The notes under the pieces were generated by a model, which worked only from the letters and a program-made list of their open reading frames with translations, did no database searches and was not told where the DNA came from. From IDS-8 sp035304345 (GTDB lineage: Bacteria > Pseudomonadota > Gammaproteobacteria > Steroidobacterales > Woeseiaceae), in contig DATGQE010000066.1 in NCBI GenBank assembly GCA_035304345.1, positions 153,077-217,076 on the forward strand: a stretch of 64,000 bases of DNA, in the 5' to 3' direction. The translations under genes and the position numbers were made by a program. Below, in pieces: positions 42,996 through 52,021 of the stretch (its first letter is position 1; every line of letters begins with the position of its first letter).

Positions 42996-44018
42996 ATGCC
43001 GCGATGGACCGCCCGCATTCGCCAGTCGCTCCGCCTGCACCGCGCCGTTGCGCCGCTCGCACTCGTGGCCGTCACGATCGGCACGGCCTGGACCGCACCG
43101 CCCGCGGGCGAGCCGATCGCGCCGCTCCCGTCGAGCGCCGGAACCGCCGATCCTGCCTGCGTCGCCCTGGGTGAACGCCTGTTCCACGATCCGCGCCTGT
43201 CGGGGGGCAACCGGGTCGCCTGCGCTTCCTGCCACGACCTCGCGCGAGGCGGCGACGACGGGCTCGCGCGCGCCGTTTCCCCCGACGGCGAGGTGCTGCC
43301 CTTCAACACGCCCACGGTCTTCAACGCGGCGCTGAACTTCCGTTTCAACTGGCGCGGCAATTTCCGCACGCTGGAGGAGCACAACGAGGCGGTGCTCCTC
43401 GATGCCACGCTGATGAACGCACGCTGGAACGTGCTCTTGCCGAAGCTGCGGGCCGATCCGGATTACGCGCGCGCGTTCGCGGCGATCTACGGCAGGCCTC
43501 CGGAACGCACGGACGTTCTCGATGCCCTGGCGTGCTACCAGCGTTCGCTCCTGACACCCGATGCGCCTTTCGATCGTTACCTCCGGGGCGACACCGCTGC
43601 CATCAGCGCCGAAGCGGCGCAGGGCTATCGCCTGTTCAAGGAGTACGGCTGCGCGGCCTGTCACCAGGGAACGAACGCCGGCGGCAACCTGTTCCAGAAG
43701 TTCGGCGTGTTCGCGACGCCGCTCGCGCACGCGGAATCGTCGCCGGAGGCCGACCTGGGCCGCTTTACCGTGACCGGACGCAACCGCGACAGGCGCGTCT
43801 TCCGGGTACCGAGCCTGCGCAACGTCGCGGTGACGGCGCCGTATTTCCACGACGGCCGCGCGACCTCGCTCGAGGAAGCGGTGGACGTCATGGCGCGAAA
43901 CCAGCTCGGGCGCGAGCTCGGCGCGCGCGACATCGAGCTGATCGTCGAGTTCCTGCACACGCTCACCGGCGAGCATCGCGGCCACCCGCTTGCCGAGGGC
44001 GCGGGCCGCACGCCATGA
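42996..44018 (+). CDS. Di-haem cytochrome c peroxidase / MauG family protein
   Basis: 340-residue periplasmic di-haem protein. An N-terminal hydrophobic signal (AVAPLALVAVTIGTAWTA) precedes ALGERLFHDPRLSGGNRVACASCHDLA, with haem site CASCH near residue 74 and the FNTPTVFNAALNFRFNWRG block. The second haem site CAACH is near 218, followed by FRVPSLRNVAVTAPYFHDGR near 270, the hallmark distal segment of the family. It should reduce hydrogen peroxide or oxidise a protein substrate. Its stop overlaps the ATG of the hybrid kinase, an unusual coupling. Confidence 0.9.
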   Translation: MPRWTARIRQSLRLHRAVAPLALVAVTIGTAWTAPPAGEPIAPLPSSAGTADPACVALGERLFHDPRLSGGNRVACASCHDLARGGDDGLARAVSPDGEVLPFNTPTVFNAALNFRFNWRGNFRTLEEHNEAVLLDATLMNARWNVLLPKLRADPDYARAFAAIYGRPPERTDVLDALACYQRSLLTPDAPFDRYLRGDTAAISAEAAQGYRLFKEYGCAACHQGTNAGGNLFQKFGVFATPLAHAESSPEADLGRFTVTGRNRDRRVFRVPSLRNVAVTAPYFHDGRATSLEEAVDVMARNQLGRELGARDIELIVEFLHTLTGEHRGHPLAEGAGRTP

Positions 44019-46528
44019 AATCGCGTCTCACCGTCGCATTGCTCGCCACCGGCCTCGTCGCCGTGCTGACCTGGCTGCTCGTCCAGGGTACGGGACCCGA
44101 CCGGCCGGGCCGCGAGAGGACGGACGCCCTGCAGGCGATCGTGTTTCACAACGCCGCGCTGCAGCGCGACGTGCTGCAGGCGCGCGCGGGCCTGCTCCGC
44201 CACTACGACCCGATCGTCCGGTCGATGAACGGGTTGCTCGAGGCGACCGCCGCCCTCGAGCACGCCGGCGACGTCGCCGGCGGCGACGTGCAACTGGACG
44301 TCGATCGGCGCATCCGCGCCCTCGCCGCGACGGTGCGCGACCAGGAAGCGGCCGTGGAAGCGTTCAAGTCGGAAAACGCCCTGCTCCGCAACTCGCTCGC
44401 CTATTTCAATCGCCTGGGCGCCCGGCTCGCGGCGGGTGAGGACAGCCGGCAGGCGGGGATTGCCGACGAGGCGGGAACGCTGGCGGCGGCCATGCTGCGG
44501 TTCGCGAACGCGCCGCTGCCCGACTCGGCGCGGCAGGTCGGCCGCTCGCTCGATCGCCTCGCCGCGGCGCCGGTATCCGGGCCGCTGGCGGGGGACGTGC
44601 GCGCGCTGGTCCTTCACGGTCGCCTGGTGCTGGCGACGCTGCCGGCGGTCGATGCCCTCGTCGCCCGCCTGCAGGCCGCCCCGGTAGCCGTGCAGGCCCG
44701 GGCGCTCCTCGACACCTTCGCCGAGATCCAGTCGCGACGGGCGGCACGCAGCGACCTGTTCCTGGCGCTCCTGTATGCCGCCGCGCTGTGCCTCGTCGCG
44801 TACGCGGTCCACCTGTTCCTCCGCCTGCGGGCGAACGCCGGGCTCCTCGAGCAACGGCTCGAGCTCGAGTCGCTGGTCGCCTCCATCTCCACGGCCTTCA
44901 TCAACCTGCCGCCGGACCGCATCCGCGAGGGCATAGAGGACTCGCTGGCGCGCCTGGTTCGGTACGCCGGGCTCGACCGCGCGCAGATCGTCATGGCGCG
45001 CGACGGCGAGCCGGACGTCGCCGCGAGCTTCTTCGTCCAGCGGCCCGCGGCAGCGCCGGACTTGCCGCGCGCGGAGGTGGCGGCATTCGTGTCCCGCTGG
45101 CATCCCGCTGCGCTCGACCGGCAGGGCTGCACCTGTGTTCCCGCCGTCCGGCTGCTTGCCGACGGTCCGGAAAAGCGATCGCTGGAAGCGCGGCGGGTAC
45201 GCTCCTGGCTGCGCCTTCCCCTGCAGGTGGCCGGCGAGGAGCTCGGGGTGCTGGCCCTGGATGCCGTGCGCGAAGAGAGGCACTGGCGGGACGACGACGT
45301 CGCGCTCTACCGGACCGCCGCCGGGATCTTCGCGAATGCCATGGCGCGGGAGCGCGCCGAGCTCGCTCGCGAGGAGCTGCAGTCGCGCCTGAACCGGTCG
45401 CAGCGCCTGGAAGCCATCGGCACGCTCGCGGGTGGCATCGCCCACGAGTTCAACAACATACTCGGGGCCATACGTGGCTACGGCGAGATGGCGCTCGGGA
45501 TCCTGCGTGACCAGCCGCGCCCGCGCCGCTACGTCGAGCAGATCATGAAAGCCGGCGAGCGCGCGCAGAACGTCGTCGAGCAGGTGCTCGCCTTCGGGCG
45601 ACGGCGCGAGCGGCAGCTTCGGGCGCTCGCGATCGAAACCGTGGTACAGGAAGCGCTCGGTCTCGCCCGTGCGTCGCTCCCGTCCACGCTGGAATGGCGC
45701 ACACGCTTCGGTGCCGGTGACGCTGCCGTGCTCGGCGACGATACCGAGATCCAGCAGGTCGTGATGAATCTCTGCAAGAACGCTGCCCAGGCGATGGACG
45801 GGCGCGGTGTGCTCACCGTCGTCGTCGACACGGTGGAGATCGCCGGTGCCACGAAGCTCTCGCACGGCACGGTACAACCCGGGCGCTGGGTGCGCCTGCT
45901 CGTCGCGGACACGGGCCACGGCATCGAGCCGGCCGCGATGGAGCGCCTGTTCGAGCCGTTCTTCACGACGCGGCCGGCCGGGCGCGGCACCGGCCTCGGC
46001 CTGTCCACCGTTCACGGTATCGTCGCCGGTCACGGCGGAAGCATCGACGTTGCAAGCCGCAGCGGCGCAGGCACGACGTTCGCCATCTGGCTCCCGCGCG
46101 CGCCGGGTTCCGCGTCGCGGCAGGCCGGGCCGCGGCCGACACCGGTGCGAACGGGACGCGGGGAGACGGTGCTGCTCGTCGATGACGACGTCCCGCTCGT
46201 GCTGCTGGGCGAAGAGATGCTGGCCGCGCTCGGCTACGAACCGGTGGGTTTCGACCACGCCGATGCCGCGCTGGCGGCCTTCGACGCCGAGCCCCGGCGC
46301 TTCGACGTCGTGCTGACCGACGACATCATGCCCGGCATGCGCGGAACCGAGCTCGCGGGAGCCATCCACGAGATTCGACCGGACATCCCGATCGTGCTGA
46401 TGACCGGCTACGCGCAGCCGCTGCGAGCTGAGCGGCTGCGCGCGAGCGGCATTCGCGAGGTCCTGAAGAAACCGTTGCTCTCGCGCGCCCTGGCGGACTG
46501 CCTCGCCCGGCACTTGCCTGCCCGTTGA
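44015..46528 (+). CDS. Hybrid sensor histidine kinase with GAF and receiver domains
   Basis: 837-residue membrane sensor. A first membrane helix (residues 7-24), a helical sensing region (about 25-240, with repeated ALQRDVLQARAGLLRHYDP-type helices resembling DAHL domains of VirA-like kinases), a second membrane helix near 247-268, and a GAF-like domain (about 285-445) precede the kinase. The phospho-acceptor His is in TLAGGIAHEFNNILGAI near residue 477; N and G boxes are NLCKNAAQAMDGRG and FEPFFTTRPAGRGTGLGLSTVHGIV. A C-terminal receiver has the Asp in FDVVLTDDIMPGMRG. It overlaps the peroxidase gene and probably signals to the divergent OmpR-type regulator. Confidence 0.9.
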   Translation: MKSRLTVALLATGLVAVLTWLLVQGTGPDRPGRERTDALQAIVFHNAALQRDVLQARAGLLRHYDPIVRSMNGLLEATAALEHAGDVAGGDVQLDVDRRIRALAATVRDQEAAVEAFKSENALLRNSLAYFNRLGARLAAGEDSRQAGIADEAGTLAAAMLRFANAPLPDSARQVGRSLDRLAAAPVSGPLAGDVRALVLHGRLVLATLPAVDALVARLQAAPVAVQARALLDTFAEIQSRRAARSDLFLALLYAAALCLVAYAVHLFLRLRANAGLLEQRLELESLVASISTAFINLPPDRIREGIEDSLARLVRYAGLDRAQIVMARDGEPDVAASFFVQRPAAAPDLPRAEVAAFVSRWHPAALDRQGCTCVPAVRLLADGPEKRSLEARRVRSWLRLPLQVAGEELGVLALDAVREERHWRDDDVALYRTAAGIFANAMARERAELAREELQSRLNRSQRLEAIGTLAGGIAHEFNNILGAIRGYGEMALGILRDQPRPRRYVEQIMKAGERAQNVVEQVLAFGRRRERQLRALAIETVVQEALGLARASLPSTLEWRTRFGAGDAAVLGDDTEIQQVVMNLCKNAAQAMDGRGVLTVVVDTVEIAGATKLSHGTVQPGRWVRLLVADTGHGIEPAAMERLFEPFFTTRPAGRGTGLGLSTVHGIVAGHGGSIDVASRSGAGTTFAIWLPRAPGSASRQAGPRPTPVRTGRGETVLLVDDDVPLVLLGEEMLAALGYEPVGFDHADAALAAFDAEPRRFDVVLTDDIMPGMRGTELAGAIHEIRPDIPIVLMTGYAQPLRAERLRASGIREVLKKPLLSRALADCLARHLPAR

Positions 46529-46704
46529 GGCCGGCAGGCGGCACGTGAGCCTTCGTGTTTCATCCGTAATCGTTCAGCCGCCCGCTGAAACCGTCTCGCA
46601 GCATCCCGCGGCGATCATCTCCTTTGCTTCGAGGCGGCCGAGGGAGGCGCCCCGGGCGTTTCCGCCCGTTGCGTCATGTCTCGCCGGCCTGAACGGAGGG
46701 ACGG

Positions 46705-47211
46705 ATGATGCACTGGATCCTGATCGGAGCGGCCACGGCGGCGTTCGGCGTGGCCTGCTTTTTCGAGATGGTAGCCGGGGGAGACGGCACGATGCATGCG
46801 GACCCGCTGGTCGACCGTGGCCGGTACCTGGTGACGATCGGCGGCTGCAACGACTGCCATACGCCCGGTTACGCGGCGAAGGCCGGCGACGTGCCGGAGG
46901 ATCGCTGGCTCACCGGCGACACGCTCGGGTTCAGCGGGCCATGGGGCACGACCTACCCGGTCAACCTGCGCCGGCTCCTCGGCACCATGAGCGAAGAGGA
47001 ATGGGTGCGCTTCGCGCGCCACGCGCAAAGCCGGCCGCCCATGCCGTGGTTCAACCTGCGCGCCATGACGGAGCGGGATCTGCGTGCCATTCACCGTTAT
47101 GTCCGCTCGCTGCCCCCCGACGACAGGCGTGTCCCCGCGTTCGTGCCGCCGGGCACGGAGCCGGCGACAGCGCACATCGTCATGACGCCCCGGCAGCCGC
47201 GACGCCGATGA
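46705..47211 (+). CDS. Small c-type cytochrome
   Basis: 168-residue single-haem protein. An N-terminal hydrophobic segment (WILIGAATAAFGVACFF) acts as signal or anchor. The haem site is GGCNDCHTPG near residue 48-52, and the distal Met is probably in SRPPMPWFNLRAMTERD near 112. This pattern (RGRYLVTIGGCNDCHTPG, MSEEEWVRFARH, TERDLRAIHRYVRSL) resembles the cytochrome subunits of membrane-bound dehydrogenases. It may carry electrons for the upstream peroxidase, by neighbourhood only. An ACGGAGGGACGG ribosome site precedes the ATG. Confidence 0.85.
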   Translation: MMHWILIGAATAAFGVACFFEMVAGGDGTMHADPLVDRGRYLVTIGGCNDCHTPGYAAKAGDVPEDRWLTGDTLGFSGPWGTTYPVNLRRLLGTMSEEEWVRFARHAQSRPPMPWFNLRAMTERDLRAIHRYVRSLPPDDRRVPAFVPPGTEPATAHIVMTPRQPRRR

Positions 47212-48023
47212 CGGCCGCAGCTCGCAAGCCCGCGCTCGGGGAAGACGGTCCCGTGCCCACGCCGGGCGCGCTCGCGGGTGACTTCACCGAGGAAGTCCTG
47301 CGGCGTGCCGGACTGCGCCGCGGCATGCGCGTGCTCGATGTCGGCTGCGGCAGTGGCGACCTCACCCTGCTCGCGAGCTGGCTCGTCGGTCCGTCGGGAT
47401 TCGTGCTCGGCGTCGACCGCTCGGCGCAATCGCTGGCGCTCGCGGAGTGCCGCGCCGCAGCTGCCGGCCGGTCGGAACGGATACGCTTCACGACCGCCGA
47501 CCTCGAGCAGTTCGTCCCCGACGATCGTTTCGACGCGATCATCGGCCGCGAGATTCTCATGTACCTGGCGGATCCCGCGGCCGTGCTGCGACGCCTCGCG
47601 ATTCGCCTGGTTCCCGGCGGCATCCTGGCGTTTCACGAGACGAGCCTGCCGCCGTTCAGGTGCCATCCCGGCGGTGAGCTCTTCGCGCGCTGCCGGAGCT
47701 GGATCATCGGCGCGCTCCAGTGCGCCGGCTGCGACGTGCGGATGGGGGACAAGCTGTTCGCCACGTTCACGGCCGCGGGTCTCCCTGCACCCCGCATGAC
47801 GGCAGCGGGTCGCGTGGAAGGCGGGCCGGATTCGCCGGTCTATGCCTGCATCGCCGAGACGCTCCGCAGTTTGCTGCCCACGATCGAACGCGCCGGCATC
47901 GCCACCGCGGCCGAGGTCGATGTCGACACGCTCGCGGAGCGCCTGCGGCGGGAGTCGTTGGCGAACGACGCGTGCATGATGCTGCCTCCCGTCATCGGCG
48001 CGTGGACGCGCGTGCCGGGTTGA
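47208..48023 (+). CDS. SAM-dependent methyltransferase
   Basis: 271-residue cytosolic class I methyltransferase. Motif I VLDVGCGSGDLTLLA near residue 40, an acidic VLGVDRSAQSL strand end, motif II DRFDAIIGREILMYLADP and post-motif GGILAFHETSLPPFRC are canonical. The C-terminal third is unconserved. Its ATG overlaps the cytochrome stop (ATGA). The substrate cannot be told from sequence; coupling to a cytochrome gene is unusual. Confidence 0.85.
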   Translation: MTAAARKPALGEDGPVPTPGALAGDFTEEVLRRAGLRRGMRVLDVGCGSGDLTLLASWLVGPSGFVLGVDRSAQSLALAECRAAAAGRSERIRFTTADLEQFVPDDRFDAIIGREILMYLADPAAVLRRLAIRLVPGGILAFHETSLPPFRCHPGGELFARCRSWIIGALQCAGCDVRMGDKLFATFTAAGLPAPRMTAAGRVEGGPDSPVYACIAETLRSLLPTIERAGIATAAEVDVDTLAERLRRESLANDACMMLPPVIGAWTRVPG

Positions 48024-48135
48024 TCGGGAAGGATCACCAGCCGTTTTCGGACATCGCGGAGCGGCACGAGGAAGGCCGCGAAGAGCCCGTGACGCAGCAC
48101 CCGGTCGCGTCCGGGATTCGCGAGGACCTCCCGCC

Positions 48136-48558
48136 TCACTCGTCGCCGGAGCCGCGCGCCGATCGCGTAGTCGCCGGCGCGGGTCGCGCCCGCCGGATCC
48201 GCTCGGCCGCCTGGCGCGCCTCGACCTCGAGCGGGCTGTTCCAGTAGCCGTGGCGCAGGTACGAAAGGAGGAAGGTCAGCCACGTCGCGCCCCGCCGGTA
48301 CTGGCCGACGTGTGCCAGCTCGTGCGCCAGGAGAGCGAGGCCTTCCGGCGTGTCCGTGCGGCAGGCGCCGGGGCGGACATAGATGCGATTCCCGCGCGTG
48401 ACCGCGTTGAAGCGTCGCGGCAGGTACCACGGGACGCGGTCGAGGCGGAGGACGGCGGCTTCGAGATCCGGCTCGGGGATGCACGACGCGAGCGCGGCTT
48501 TCTCGCCGGCAGTCAGCGGCCGCCACCGCTTCGCCCGGCCGACATCGCGTGTCGCCAT
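48136..48558 (-). CDS. HExxH putative metallopeptidase-like protein
   Basis: 140-residue protein from the ATG at 48556-48558. It contains IYVRPGACRTDTPEGLALLAHELAHVGQYRRG (shown in parts: LLAHELAHVGQY), with the zinc-binding HExxH near residue 88, preceded by an RLDRVPWYLPRRFNAVTRG segment. This resembles the DUF4157-type domain found in toxins and orphan small proteins. The third zinc ligand is not certain; EVEAR downstream could supply it. There is no signal peptide. It lies 22 bp after lpdA on the same strand. Confidence 0.72.
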   Translation of the reverse strand: MATRDVGRAKRWRPLTAGEKAALASCIPEPDLEAAVLRLDRVPWYLPRRFNAVTRGNRIYVRPGACRTDTPEGLALLAHELAHVGQYRRGATWLTFLLSYLRHGYWNSPLEVEARQAAERIRRARPAPATTRSARGSGDE

Positions 48559-48580
48559 CGCGTCCCGCGCGATGCCTGCC

Positions 48581-50344
48581 CTACCGCTTGCGGGGCATGT
48601 AAAGGTCCGTGAGCGTGCCTTCGTACGCCTCGGCGGCGAACATGACGGTCTCGGAGAGCGTCGGGTGCGGGTGGATCGTGAGCGCCACGTCCGCCGCATC
48701 GGCGCCCATCTCGACGGCCAGCGAGACCTCCGAGATCAGGTCGCCCGCGGAGGGACCGACGATGCCACCGCCCAGTATGCGGCCGGTCTCCGGGTCGAAC
48801 AGGAGCTTCGTGAAGCCCTCCGGCCGGCCGAGCGACAGCGCGCGCCCGCTCGCGCTCCACGGAATCTGCTTCTTCTCGTACGCGATGCCCTCGGCCTTCG
48901 CCCGGGTTTCCGTCAACCCGGTCCAGGCGATCTCCGGGTCCGTGTAGGCGACGGACGGTATGGCCCGAGCGTCGAACGCACTCTTCTTTCCCGCCGCCAC
49001 CTCGGCCGCGATCTTGCCTTCGTGGCTGGCCTTGTGCGCGAGCATCGGGCCGCCGGCCAGGTCGCCGATGGCGAAGATGTGCGGCACGTTCGTGCGCTGC
49101 TGCTTGTCGACCTCGATGATGCCGTTCCGGCCGACCTTCACGCCGGCCTTCTCCGCATCCAGCCGGTCCCCGTTGGCGCGTCGGCCGATCGCCACCAGCA
49201 CGCGATCGTAGATCTCCTTCTCCGGTGCGTTCTCGCCCTCGAACGTCACCTCGATGCCGGGCACCGTGGGCCGCATGGCGGTGACCTTCGTGTTCAGCAT
49301 GATCGCCTCGTAGCGCGACTCGATGAACTTCCGGAACGGCCGCACGAGATCGGCATCCGTCCCCGGCATCAGGCTGTCCGTGAGCTCGACTACGCTCACC
49401 TTCGTCCCGAGCGCGTTGTACACGCAGGCCATCTCGAGCCCGATGATGCCGCCGCCGACGACCAGCAGGCGTTTCGGCAGCGGATCGAGCTCGAGCGCAC
49501 CGGTGGAATCGACGATGCGCGGGTCGTCCGGCGTGTCGGGCAGCCGCGCGCTCTCCGAGCCCGCGGCGATGATGCAGTGCTCGAAATGCACGGTCTCGCC
49601 GTTGTCAAGCACGAGCCGGTGCGCCGACTCGAACTTCGCCGTCGCCTGGAGCACCGTCACCTTGCGCTGGCGGGCGAGCTGCACGAGCCCGCCGGTAAGC
49701 TTGCCGACGACGCCGTTCTTCCACGCACCGAGCTTCGCGGCGTCGATCCGCGGCTTGCCGAAATGGATGCCGTGCTCGGCCATGGCCGCGGCGTCGTCGA
49801 CGACCTTCGCCGCGTGCAGCAGCGCCTTCGACGGGATGCAGCCGACGTTCAGGCACACGCCGCCGAGCGTCGGCCAGCGCTCGACGAGGATCACCTTCAG
49901 GCCCAGGTCGGCGGCGCGGAACGCGGCGGTGTAGCCGCCCGGCCCGGCGCCGATGACGACGACGTCGGCGCTGTGGGTCGCGTCCGCGGCGGGCCGTGCC
50001 GACTCGTGCGGGGCAGCCTGCGCTTCCGGTCGCTGCTCCCGCGCAGGCGCCTCCTCGGCATCGGCCCCGGCCTCGCGCTCCGGGGCAGCCGCCGCCTGCT
50101 CGCCCGCGGCCGGTTCGAGGGTCGCGATCACGTCACCGGCCGAGACGCGGTCGCCGACCGACACCGCGACCGACACGATCCTGCCGGCTTCCGTCGCCGG
50201 GACATCCATGGACGCTTTCTCGGTCTCCAGCGTGATGAGCGGGTCCTCGACATCAACCGTGTCGCCTGCCTTGACCAGCACCTCGATGACCTCGACCTCG
50301 GCGAAGTCCCCGAGGTCGGGGACGGTGAGCTCGCGGGCCGCCAT
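48581..50344 (-). CDS. lpdA: Dihydrolipoyl dehydrogenase (E3) with N-terminal lipoyl domain
   Basis: Flavoprotein reoxidising dihydrolipoamide of the pyruvate dehydrogenase complex with NAD+. The 587-residue protein has an N-terminal lipoyl domain (residues 1-80, lipoyl Lys in LETEKASMDVPAT), a Pro/Ala-rich linker, then the FAD domain (VVIGAGPGGYTAAFRAADLG), the redox disulfide CLNVGCIPSKALLHA near 165, the NAD site VVGGGIIGLEMACVYNALG and the dimer domain with HPHPTLSETVMFAAEA. Lipoyl-E3 fusions are known in beta- and gammaproteobacteria. Its ATG overlaps the aceF stop. Confidence 0.95.
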   Translation of the reverse strand: MAARELTVPDLGDFAEVEVIEVLVKAGDTVDVEDPLITLETEKASMDVPATEAGRIVSVAVSVGDRVSAGDVIATLEPAAGEQAAAAPEREAGADAEEAPAREQRPEAQAAPHESARPAADATHSADVVVIGAGPGGYTAAFRAADLGLKVILVERWPTLGGVCLNVGCIPSKALLHAAKVVDDAAAMAEHGIHFGKPRIDAAKLGAWKNGVVGKLTGGLVQLARQRKVTVLQATAKFESAHRLVLDNGETVHFEHCIIAAGSESARLPDTPDDPRIVDSTGALELDPLPKRLLVVGGGIIGLEMACVYNALGTKVSVVELTDSLMPGTDADLVRPFRKFIESRYEAIMLNTKVTAMRPTVPGIEVTFEGENAPEKEIYDRVLVAIGRRANGDRLDAEKAGVKVGRNGIIEVDKQQRTNVPHIFAIGDLAGGPMLAHKASHEGKIAAEVAAGKKSAFDARAIPSVAYTDPEIAWTGLTETRAKAEGIAYEKKQIPWSASGRALSLGRPEGFTKLLFDPETGRILGGGIVGPSAGDLISEVSLAVEMGADAADVALTIHPHPTLSETVMFAAEAYEGTLTDLYMPRKR

Positions 50345-52008
50345 CAGGGCACCGCCTCGAGCAGCTCGTCCACCTTGCCGAGCTGTTGCGCCAGGAAAGT
50401 CGTGAAGCGCACGGCGTAGGCACCGTCGATGACGCGGTGATCGTAGGACAGCGACAACGGCAGCATCAGCCGCGGCACGAACTCCGAGCCGTTCCAGACC
50501 GGCTGCATCGTCGAGCGCGACACGCCGAGGATGGCCACCTCCGGCGCATTCACGATCGGCGTGAAGAACGTGCCGCCGATGCTGCCCAGGCTCGTGATCG
50601 TGAAGCTTGCGCCCTGCATCTGCTCCACCTTGAGCTTGCCTTCGCGCGCAGCCTGCGACAGCGTGCCGAGCTCCTCGGCGATCTCGTACACGTCCTTCTG
50701 GTCGGCGTCCCGGATCACCGGCACCACGAGTCCCTGCTCGGTATCGACGGCGAAGCCGAGGTGGCAGTAGTGCTTCATGACGAGCGTCTGCCCGTCGTCC
50801 CCCAGCGATGCATTGGCGCGCGGGAATTCCTTCAGCGCCGCTACGCAGGCCTTCATGACGAACGCGAGCGGCGTCAGGTTGATGCCCCTCTCCTTCGCCT
50901 CGGGCTTGAGCTCCTGGCGCTTCGCTTCAAGCTCCGTGATGTCCGCGAGATCGTGCTGGGTGACGTGCGGCAGGTTGAGCCAGCTCGCCTGCAGCCGGGG
51001 TCCCGCGATCTTCTGGATCCGCGTGAGGGGCTGGAGCTCGACCTCGCCGAACTTGCGGAAGTCGACGCGCGGCACGTTCGGCAGCGCCGCTGCGCGGGGC
51101 TCCCCGGTGAGTATGGACTTCACCCACGCCTTGACGTCCGAATGCAGGATCCGGTTCTTGTGCCCGGTGCCCTTCACGCGCGCGAGATCCACGCCGAGCT
51201 CGCGCGCGAGCTTGCGCACGGAGGGACTCGCGTGCGCCTTGGCGAAACCGGCCTCGTCGATCGGCGGCAACGCGCGGCGCTCGACGGCCGGTGCGGGACG
51301 CTCCGCGGCCGGCGCAGCCGCCGGGGCCGCTTCCGGCGCCGGCTGGCCCGGCTCCGCCTGCGCCCCCTCCGGCGCCGGTGCCGGCTTGTCCGCCTCCGGC
51401 GCGGTCACGTCCGTCTCGATGAGCGCGATGCGCGAGCCCTCGGAGACCCGGTCGCCCACGGAGACCTCGACCGACTCGATACGGCCTGCGGCCGTGGCCG
51501 GCACGTCCATCGCGGCCTTCTCGGTCTCGAGCGTGATGAGCGGGTCGTCGACGCTGACCCGGTCGCCCGGCTTGACGTGGACCTCGATGACTTCGACGTC
51601 CGTGAAATCGCCGATGTCGGGCACGACGAGCGGCTGCCGCTGCTTCGTGTCCCGGGAGCCCGCACGCTGCTCGACCCGCGGCTCAGCCTCGCCGCCCGAT
51701 TCCGTTTCGGCGGGCTTCGGCGCCGCCTCGGCCGCCGCGCCCCCCGCGGATTCGGCGGCCTGCTCCTCCTCGACCCGCAAGCGGCCGATGACGTCCCCGG
51801 CCGACACGCGGTCGCCGACCGAGACGGTCATCTCCTCGATCACGCCGGCATCGGTGGCCGGCACGTCCATGGAGGCTTTCTCCGTCTCGAGCGTGATGAG
51901 GCCGTCCTCCGGCTGCACCCGGTCTCCGGCTTTCACCAGCACCTCGATGACCTCGACCTCGGAGAAATCGCCGAGGTCGGGAACCCTGATCTCGATGCTC
52001 TTCGCCAC
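50344..52008 (-). CDS. aceF: Dihydrolipoamide acetyltransferase (E2)
   Basis: Core acetyltransferase of the pyruvate dehydrogenase complex. The 554-residue protein has two lipoyl domains (residues about 5-77 and 115-190; lipoyl Lys in LETEKASMDVPAT and LETEKAAMDVPAT), Ala/Pro/Glu-rich linkers, a peripheral subunit-binding domain (ASPSVRKLARELGVDLARVKGTGHKNRI, in parts) and a catalytic domain ending with SYDHRVIDGAYAVRF, the catalytic His/Asp motif. E. coli has three lipoyl domains in E2; here the third sits on E3. Thirteen bases separate it from aceE. Confidence 0.96.
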   Translation of the reverse strand: MAKSIEIRVPDLGDFSEVEVIEVLVKAGDRVQPEDGLITLETEKASMDVPATDAGVIEEMTVSVGDRVSAGDVIGRLRVEEEQAAESAGGAAAEAAPKPAETESGGEAEPRVEQRAGSRDTKQRQPLVVPDIGDFTDVEVIEVHVKPGDRVSVDDPLITLETEKAAMDVPATAAGRIESVEVSVGDRVSEGSRIALIETDVTAPEADKPAPAPEGAQAEPGQPAPEAAPAAAPAAERPAPAVERRALPPIDEAGFAKAHASPSVRKLARELGVDLARVKGTGHKNRILHSDVKAWVKSILTGEPRAAALPNVPRVDFRKFGEVELQPLTRIQKIAGPRLQASWLNLPHVTQHDLADITELEAKRQELKPEAKERGINLTPLAFVMKACVAALKEFPRANASLGDDGQTLVMKHYCHLGFAVDTEQGLVVPVIRDADQKDVYEIAEELGTLSQAAREGKLKVEQMQGASFTITSLGSIGGTFFTPIVNAPEVAILGVSRSTMQPVWNGSEFVPRLMLPLSLSYDHRVIDGAYAVRFTTFLAQQLGKVDELLEAVP

Positions 52009-52021
52009 GCGAACGCTCCGC

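Noticed and set aside
46654..46669. Hairpin CGGGCG-tttc-CGCCCG before the small cytochrome gene as a terminator
   Set aside because: The 6-bp stem is expected often at this GC content and no T tract follows.
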